Below, piece by piece: positions 59,460-64,000 of a DNA stretch of 64,000 nt. The number at the start of each line of letters is the position of its first letter. Position 1 is the stretch's first letter. Below the pieces are notes generated by a model. The model saw only the letters and a list, made by a program, of their open reading frames with translations. It did not search any database and was not told where the DNA came from. The DNA is from an uncultured Celeribacter sp. (GTDB taxonomy: Bacteria > Pseudomonadota > Alphaproteobacteria > Rhodobacterales > Rhodobacteraceae): positions 2,356,001-2,420,000 of the forward strand of contig NZ_OY781106.1 in NCBI RefSeq assembly GCF_963676475.1. The letters run 5' to 3'. The position numbers were made by a program, and so were the translations under genes.

Positions 59460-61233
59460 CATCCATCGCGCTCATTGGAGGCGGGCTGGCTGGAAAGCTC
59501 GCAGCACTTTATTTCTCGCGCAGTATACCGGATGCTCGTATCTCGATCATTGACCCGGAAAGGGAGGGATTGCCGATTGTCGGAGAAAGTACGGTCGAAG
59601 TTACCGTGCAATTTCTCAAGTCTCTGGGCTTGGGGGACTATCTTGAAGAAGAACATCTGCACAAATACGGCTTAACTTACTATTTTCGGCTACCTTCAGG
59701 GGGGCGTCTAATAACCACGCCGAGTATGTACAGCACGAGGCACCTGGGGTCATTCGCCTACCATCCTATAACCTAAACAGGCACACGTTCGACCGTGAGC
59801 TTGAAGCGCGTATTGCACCTCTGGTCACCCGCATCGTCGGCAAGGTTCAGTCGGTAGACCTCGACACTGCTCCTAAGCCACAGCTCAGTATACAGCGTAA
59901 AGATGGCACTGCCGAACGGCTGACTGCTGATCACGTCATAGATTGCTCGGGTCGCACACGCCTCATGGTTAAACAGTTCGACCTGCATAAAACCCCGCCG
60001 TATCAGCGCAATTCCTACTGGTTTCGGCTGAAAAGCTTTGATCGCTCAATCCTTGAGGGGATGAAACTTGAAAAGTTGCGCCAGCATTGTTTCAGTTCTT
60101 ACTATGTCACCCACCATTTCTACGGACATGGCTACTGGATTTGGATTATTCCTATGCGTGCACAGGATGGTGGTGACATGGCGAGCATTGGCATCACCTA
60201 TCGCGCGGATGTGTCAGGTGAACATGCCATGGACATGGACAGGTTCTGCGCTCTTCTTGAACGAGACCACCCGACGCTTGCACGATTTGTCCTTTCCGGT
60301 GAAATGATTGATCAGTCACGCTACTTCAACTACATGTATGAGGCGTCGTCCTATTACTGCCGTAAGGGGCGGTGGTTCCTTCTTGGCGACAGCGGTTTTA
60401 CCTTCGACCCAGCAAACAGCGCAGGGATCGCCTATCTCGGGCACCAGATTCCGCAGATTGCCTCAATGATCCTCAAGGCAAGTGCCCAGGAACTGACACC
60501 CTGCTATGTCGATGCGCTCGAAGGCCATTTGTTGTCACAGTTGGCACTTCAAGACCAGTGGTCGCAGTGGTACAGTATCATGGATGACCCAGTGCGTATG
60601 GCCTGGACCCTGTTGCTGGCCAATATGGGGTATTTTCACCTTGTTGTGCCGAACTACGTATCCGGTCGCTTTCTGAACGCAGGCGTGGCGCGACAGGTTG
60701 CAAAATTACTTCCACGCCATACTCCAGAGACTGAGCCGCCGGTCGAACCTTTCCCTCGGATCATGGCGCATCTTGCGAAAGCGCCGAATTCAGAAGATAT
60801 CATTGCTCGCACTCCTGCGCTTTACGAAAAGACGATTCCCTTTTCTTACTACCGTCCGGACGACATTCCGCGAGGACGGCTGATAGCCAGTTATTTTAGG
60901 AAGCGCGCGATGCTACGTATGATCGCGTTAGGGATGTTGTCGCCGCTTCGCCGACCTTCGCTCTGGCTGCTTGCATTGGTCGAATCCGGGATAGCTTTGG
61001 GTGATCTGGTAAAAGCTGGAACGATCTGGCTTGCTCCGAGGGTCTATGAACGCGCAGATAAACCTGAAGCAGCGGATGCCAGCGCGTTCTGCCCACCGCA
61101 AGCCTTCCTGTTCCCTCAAGAAGGAAACGAGGATAAGAGACATGCATATTTACCGTCCTCCTCCGAGGCCGACGCGCCGCAATCTGAGCAATCGGCCATG
61201 TCGGGTAAAGACATGGCAAGTGTGCAGTTGTGA
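59456..61233 (+). pseudogene. flavin-dependent halogenase, interrupted by a one-base frameshift
   Basis: Joined across the shift the protein would be 592 residues, TTG start. Halogenase hallmarks are the FAD loop ALIGGGLAGKLAA, the GEST segment (IVGESTVEV), the WxWxIP motif (WIWIIP) and the second FAD motif LLGDSGFTFDPANSAG. The first frame stops at 59776 after SGGRLITT; the second, from GASNNHAEYV, runs to 61233. The break falls in a run of six G at 59699-59704, and a seventh G would restore one frame. It could be a real mutation, a sequencing error or slippage-dependent expression. It overlaps its neighbours at both ends and belongs to the five-gene unit. Confidence 0.85.
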
Positions 61234-62723
61234 TGCTCGCCTATCCACAACAACACCTCTCTCAGAGCGCCCGCCTGCCTGCGACCACACGCATCTCGCC
61301 GCAGAGTATCCTGATTGCTGCGGGCGGTGCGACATCAGAGTCTCTAACTCGCTTGTCGTTAGACCGGCTAGCCGTGGAGGGGCCCCGCCTTCGAGCTCTG
61401 AGCCACAGCAATTCCAACGCCGCGCTGGCTGACGCTCGACGTGCCGACGCTATTGCACGCAGGCTAGGGAATGCCGCAGTCGAAGACAGACCGCTTCTCG
61501 GACTGCCAATGACGGTAAAAGAAGGGCTTAAATGCGCTGGTGCGCCCTGGACGATGGGTAGCAGCATCTTCCGCGACCGGATCGCGACCGAAGACGGGAC
61601 CGCTGTAGCCCGACTACGCGCTGCAGGCGCCGTGATAGTCGGCCAAGGCAGCATGGCTGAAATGGCACTTTGGGCAGAGACAACGAACCGACTAACAGGT
61701 CAGGCCCGTCACCCCGCCGATCTATCGCGTAGCCCCGGCGGCAGCAGTGGTGGCGATGCAGCTCTGGTAGCCGCAGGTGCAGTAAACGCCGCGCTTGGTG
61801 CGGATGGCGGTGGATCGGTGCGCATCCCTGCGGCGTGGTGTGGCCTTTATGCACACAAGCCCAGCATGGGCCTGGTGCCGCTGACTGGGCATTTCCCCAT
61901 GGACCGAGGTGCAGAGGCCGAAGGCGCGGCACTTGCTCGCTATTTCTCTCCAGGCCCGATGTGTCGATACGCAGAGGACTTATGGCCGATCTTGTCTGCA
62001 ATCATGGGTCCTGACGGGATACAGCTGGGCATAGAAAACCCGCTTGTGGAACTTGCACCCGATCCCACCTTGATCAACGGAATAAAAATCTGGGTCCTAT
62101 CCGAGCCAGTCTTACGCCGAGGCTCAGCAGTCGAGGCTGCTCAGCAATGTTCCGTTTCAAAAGCAGCCGAAATTCTAGAGCGTCAGGGAGCGCATCTTCA
62201 TATGGCACCGGTACGGTTGCTTGAGAGAGGCTTTGACTTGTGGTTGGCCCGACTGATGACGGCGGGGGACCACACTGTCGATCTTTCGCGTCTGATCGGT
62301 GGAGGATCCAGGGTTCCGATCCTGCGAGAGGCGTGTTGTCAACTCGTCGGACGAGGGCGCCACAGCTTTCCAGCCTTCGTGCTGGCCGCACTTTCGCAGG
62401 TCGATCCGCGTCCCGCTGGACACTGGCAAAAACTGGCGCGGGAGGTCGACAATCTCGAGGCCGAGATTACAGATATGCTCAATCCCAACAGCCTTTTGCT
62501 TTGTCCGCCGGTCACCGGTCCCGCACCTCGTCATGGCATGACCATGAGACGCCCCTTTGACATCGCTCTTTCGGCTATTTTCAACGCGCTTGGCTTGCCT
62601 GCCACCGTGGCCCCGGTCACGATGGGGCAGGATGGCCTACCCCGCAGCGTCCAGATCGTTGCGCCACGTCGTGCTGACCATCTGTCGATTTCCGCTGCTC
62701 TCTGTTTGGCGCAAAATGCCTGA
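61233..62723 (+). CDS. amidase-signature family hydrolase
   Basis: A 496-residue enzyme of the amidase signature family. The Ser-cisSer-Lys triad is seen as Lys in LPMTVKEGLK, Ser in SPGGSSGGDAAL and the nucleophilic Ser in GADGGGSVRIPAAWCG. It starts with ATG 61233, sharing the final base of the halogenase stop (TGATG). Family members hydrolyse carboxamides or run the reverse reaction in some pathways. Here it may cleave or form an amide bond in the N-acyl product, or supply immunity. Substrate unknown. Confidence 0.9.
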   Translation: MLAYPQQHLSQSARLPATTRISPQSILIAAGGATSESLTRLSLDRLAVEGPRLRALSHSNSNAALADARRADAIARRLGNAAVEDRPLLGLPMTVKEGLKCAGAPWTMGSSIFRDRIATEDGTAVARLRAAGAVIVGQGSMAEMALWAETTNRLTGQARHPADLSRSPGGSSGGDAALVAAGAVNAALGADGGGSVRIPAAWCGLYAHKPSMGLVPLTGHFPMDRGAEAEGAALARYFSPGPMCRYAEDLWPILSAIMGPDGIQLGIENPLVELAPDPTLINGIKIWVLSEPVLRRGSAVEAAQQCSVSKAAEILERQGAHLHMAPVRLLERGFDLWLARLMTAGDHTVDLSRLIGGGSRVPILREACCQLVGRGRHSFPAFVLAALSQVDPRPAGHWQKLAREVDNLEAEITDMLNPNSLLLCPPVTGPAPRHGMTMRRPFDIALSAIFNALGLPATVAPVTMGQDGLPRSVQIVAPRRADHLSISAALCLAQNA

Positions 62724-62756
62724 CCGATACCCGAAGCATTCCCTTCCCAACTATTA

Positions 62757-63395
62757 ATGGACAAAACTATGACCAAATCCCTGCTTTTCCTGACTTTCTC
62801 GCCGCGCAGCGCCTCCAATTCCTCGGGGCTCGCTCGAAAGTTCATCGATCAATGGAAATCGGCCAACCCCGATGCACCGATTGTCGAACATGACTTTGGT
62901 CAAACTCCGATGGCCGGTCCTGATCAAGCGTGGATCGAGGCGAACATGACACCAAAGGAGCAGCGCAGCTCAGCGCAGCGCGCGACTCTTGCGGCCAGCG
63001 ACAAGGCTATCTCCGAGCTTCGCGCGGCGACGCACGTTGTCTTGGCGACTCCAATGTTCAATTTTTCCACGCCATGGCAATTGAAATCCTACATCGACAA
63101 CCTTGTTCGCAATAACGAGACCTTCGGCTTTGACCCTGAGACAGGTCCAATCCCATTGCTCGATCAGAAGAAGAAAATGAAAGTGATCTGGAGCTCGGCC
63201 TTCGATTATGCGGTAGGGAACGATATGAAAGCGCTGGATCAGCTTACACCTTACATCTCCACGATCTTTGGTTTCATGGGGGTGACTGATATTTCTTTTG
63301 TTGGCTCTGGGAATGCCTGGGCTTCGACTGAAGTCGCCCATCAATTCCGCAGCAAAGCTGAGAACGAACTCGCCAATGCCGCTCCAACCTGGTGA
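62757..63395 (+). CDS. FMN-dependent NADH-quinone/azo-reductase (AcpD-like)
   Basis: A 212-residue flavodoxin-like reductase. FSPRSASNSSGLARKFID forms the FMN phosphate loop and ATPMFNFSTPWQLKSYIDN (in parts) is the typical AzoR segment. It uses NADH to reduce quinones or azo compounds. It follows the amidase by 33 bases in the same direction. In the cluster it could handle quinoid products, or supply reduced flavin to the halogenase, though the latter usually needs a different reductase. Either ATG (62757 or 62769) may start it. Confidence 0.88.
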   Translation: MDKTMTKSLLFLTFSPRSASNSSGLARKFIDQWKSANPDAPIVEHDFGQTPMAGPDQAWIEANMTPKEQRSSAQRATLAASDKAISELRAATHVVLATPMFNFSTPWQLKSYIDNLVRNNETFGFDPETGPIPLLDQKKKMKVIWSSAFDYAVGNDMKALDQLTPYISTIFGFMGVTDISFVGSGNAWASTEVAHQFRSKAENELANAAPTW

Positions 63396-63468
63396 CGGCA
63401 CTTTGGAACGGGCGAACGCGAGGCGCAGGACTAGTTACTATGATATCGCACGTATTGGGTTAGTAGCA

Positions 63469-64000
63469 ATGTTCTTGATCCTGTTCAGCCAAGGGCCAGG
63501 TCTGAGCGGATTTATGGAGCAATGGTGGCTAGTGCTCGTTGGCCTTGGTGGTGCGCTGGTCGCAAACTCGACTGGGATCGGTGGCGGAGTTGTTTTCGTT
63601 CCTGCCTTCGATGCACTAGCGATCCCGGAAGGCCACATCGTCGGGACCAGCCTGCTGATCCAAAGCTTTGGAATGAGCATGGGCGCCTTGACCTATCTTT
63701 CGCAGGGCAAGGTTCCGGTGGTGCCTAGGCTTGAAGGCGGCGGTACTACGCAGCTGTCATCAATTGGGATCGTCCTCACAGTCTTGCTCCCTTCCCTCAT
63801 CGGATATTGGGCTGCGACTATGGGTGGCGTTCGCCCGGACTGGCCCCTTGCGCTGATCTTTAAGGTTCTGTCCCTCGGTCTTTTGACAGCTTTGCTAGTC
63901 ACGAATTTCGTACGCCTATTGCCTCACCGGAAAATTTGCATAGGAACGGATGGTATCATACTGTGCTTGATTGGCCTGATTGGTGGCGCCTTTGTGGGCT
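63469..64000 (+). CDS. TSUP (TauE/SafE) family permease, 3' end outside window
   Basis: The frame is open to the window's end. From ATG 63469 or 63514 it encodes hydrophobic segments (WWLVLVGLGGALVANSTGIGGG and the following VVFVPAF) with the GIGGG loop that marks the TSUP family, usually called sulfite exporters. Upstream TTG 63403 is another possible start and lies eight bases after the azoreductase stop. Its place at the end of the biosynthetic genes makes an export role plausible, but it may belong to the next locus. Confidence 0.7.
   Translation, partial: MFLILFSQGPGLSGFMEQWWLVLVGLGGALVANSTGIGGGVVFVPAFDALAIPEGHIVGTSLLIQSFGMSMGALTYLSQGKVPVVPRLEGGGTTQLSSIGIVLTVLLPSLIGYWAATMGGVRPDWPLALIFKVLSLGLLTALLVTNFVRLLPHRKICIGTDGIILCLIGLIGGAFVG

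Noticed and set aside
1..64000. CRISPR arrays, tRNA or rRNA genes.
   Set aside because: No regularly spaced repeats of CRISPR type, no tRNA-like cloverleaf with TTCGA arm and CCA end, and no rRNA sequence was noticed when reading through the window; a covariance-model scan would be decisive.

Overview
The window looks like chromosomal DNA of a high-GC alphaproteobacterium, most plausibly a Rhodobacterales/Roseobacter-group bacterium. The reasons are the density of TRAP and tripartite tricarboxylate transporters (TTT), ring-cleavage catabolic genes and IS3/IS6/IS1182-type insertion sequences. This is judged from gene content only; no 16S rRNA or other phylogenetic marker lies in the window.

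Bases 1-9311 hold a solute-uptake and catabolic locus. A partial AbrB-type membrane protein converges on a minus-strand operon: tctC, a fused tctA-tctB, a PrpF/GalD isomerase, a tandem universal stress protein, a 53-aa protein and a D-2-hydroxyacid dehydrogenase. Divergent tctD-tctE two-component genes probably control it. Bases about 9679-11631 are a nest of two IS3-family elements, both broken; the inner one carries two copies of a 32-bp palindromic repeat. Bases 12126-19299 carry a TRAP transporter with 4-hydroxy-2-oxoacid aldolase and acylating aldehyde dehydrogenase, a divergent FAD-linked 2-hydroxyacid dehydrogenase and an IclR regulator. Together they suggest uptake of a hydroxyacid and its conversion to pyruvate and acyl-CoA. 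An IS6-family remnant follows.

Bases 20194-34106 are a pyridine catabolic region. nicC faces nicE-nicD-nicX-nicF plus a flavin reductase, giving the lower nicotinate pathway from 6-hydroxynicotinate to fumarate. Beside them are a TetR regulator, a second TTT transporter, and a Rieske oxygenase / TIM-barrel protein / reductase operon with two MarR regulators. The nicotinate hydroxylase NicAB is not in the window. Two families of palindromes recur in front of these units and may be the operators that tie the region together.

Bases 35106-40432 encode an NtrC-like regulator with a changed GAFTGA loop, a Cache-HAMP histidine kinase and an OFA-family (oxalate/formate type) transporter. Three phased 13-bp palindromes lie in front of the transporter. 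Bases 40786-44007 hold an orphan metQ-like gene, a MerR remnant, an AraC regulator and two small genes.

Bases 44359-53902 are mobile DNA: a decayed IS1182-family element, a degenerate serine-recombinase-like gene, and a Tn7-like transposition operon (tniQ-tnsA-tnsB-tnsC) headed by a Ner-like regulator. To its right, 55225-63395 carries an alkD-like gene and a tightly overlapped set: FeeM-like N-acyltransferase, methyltransferase, PCMH/VAO-type flavoprotein, flavin-dependent halogenase with one frameshift, and amidase. A quinone/azo-reductase and a partial TSUP permease follow. This set reads as a small, unfamiliar biosynthetic cluster for a halogenated N-acyl amino acid-like product. It is the most novel-looking system here, together with the NicAB-less pyridine/Rieske locus.
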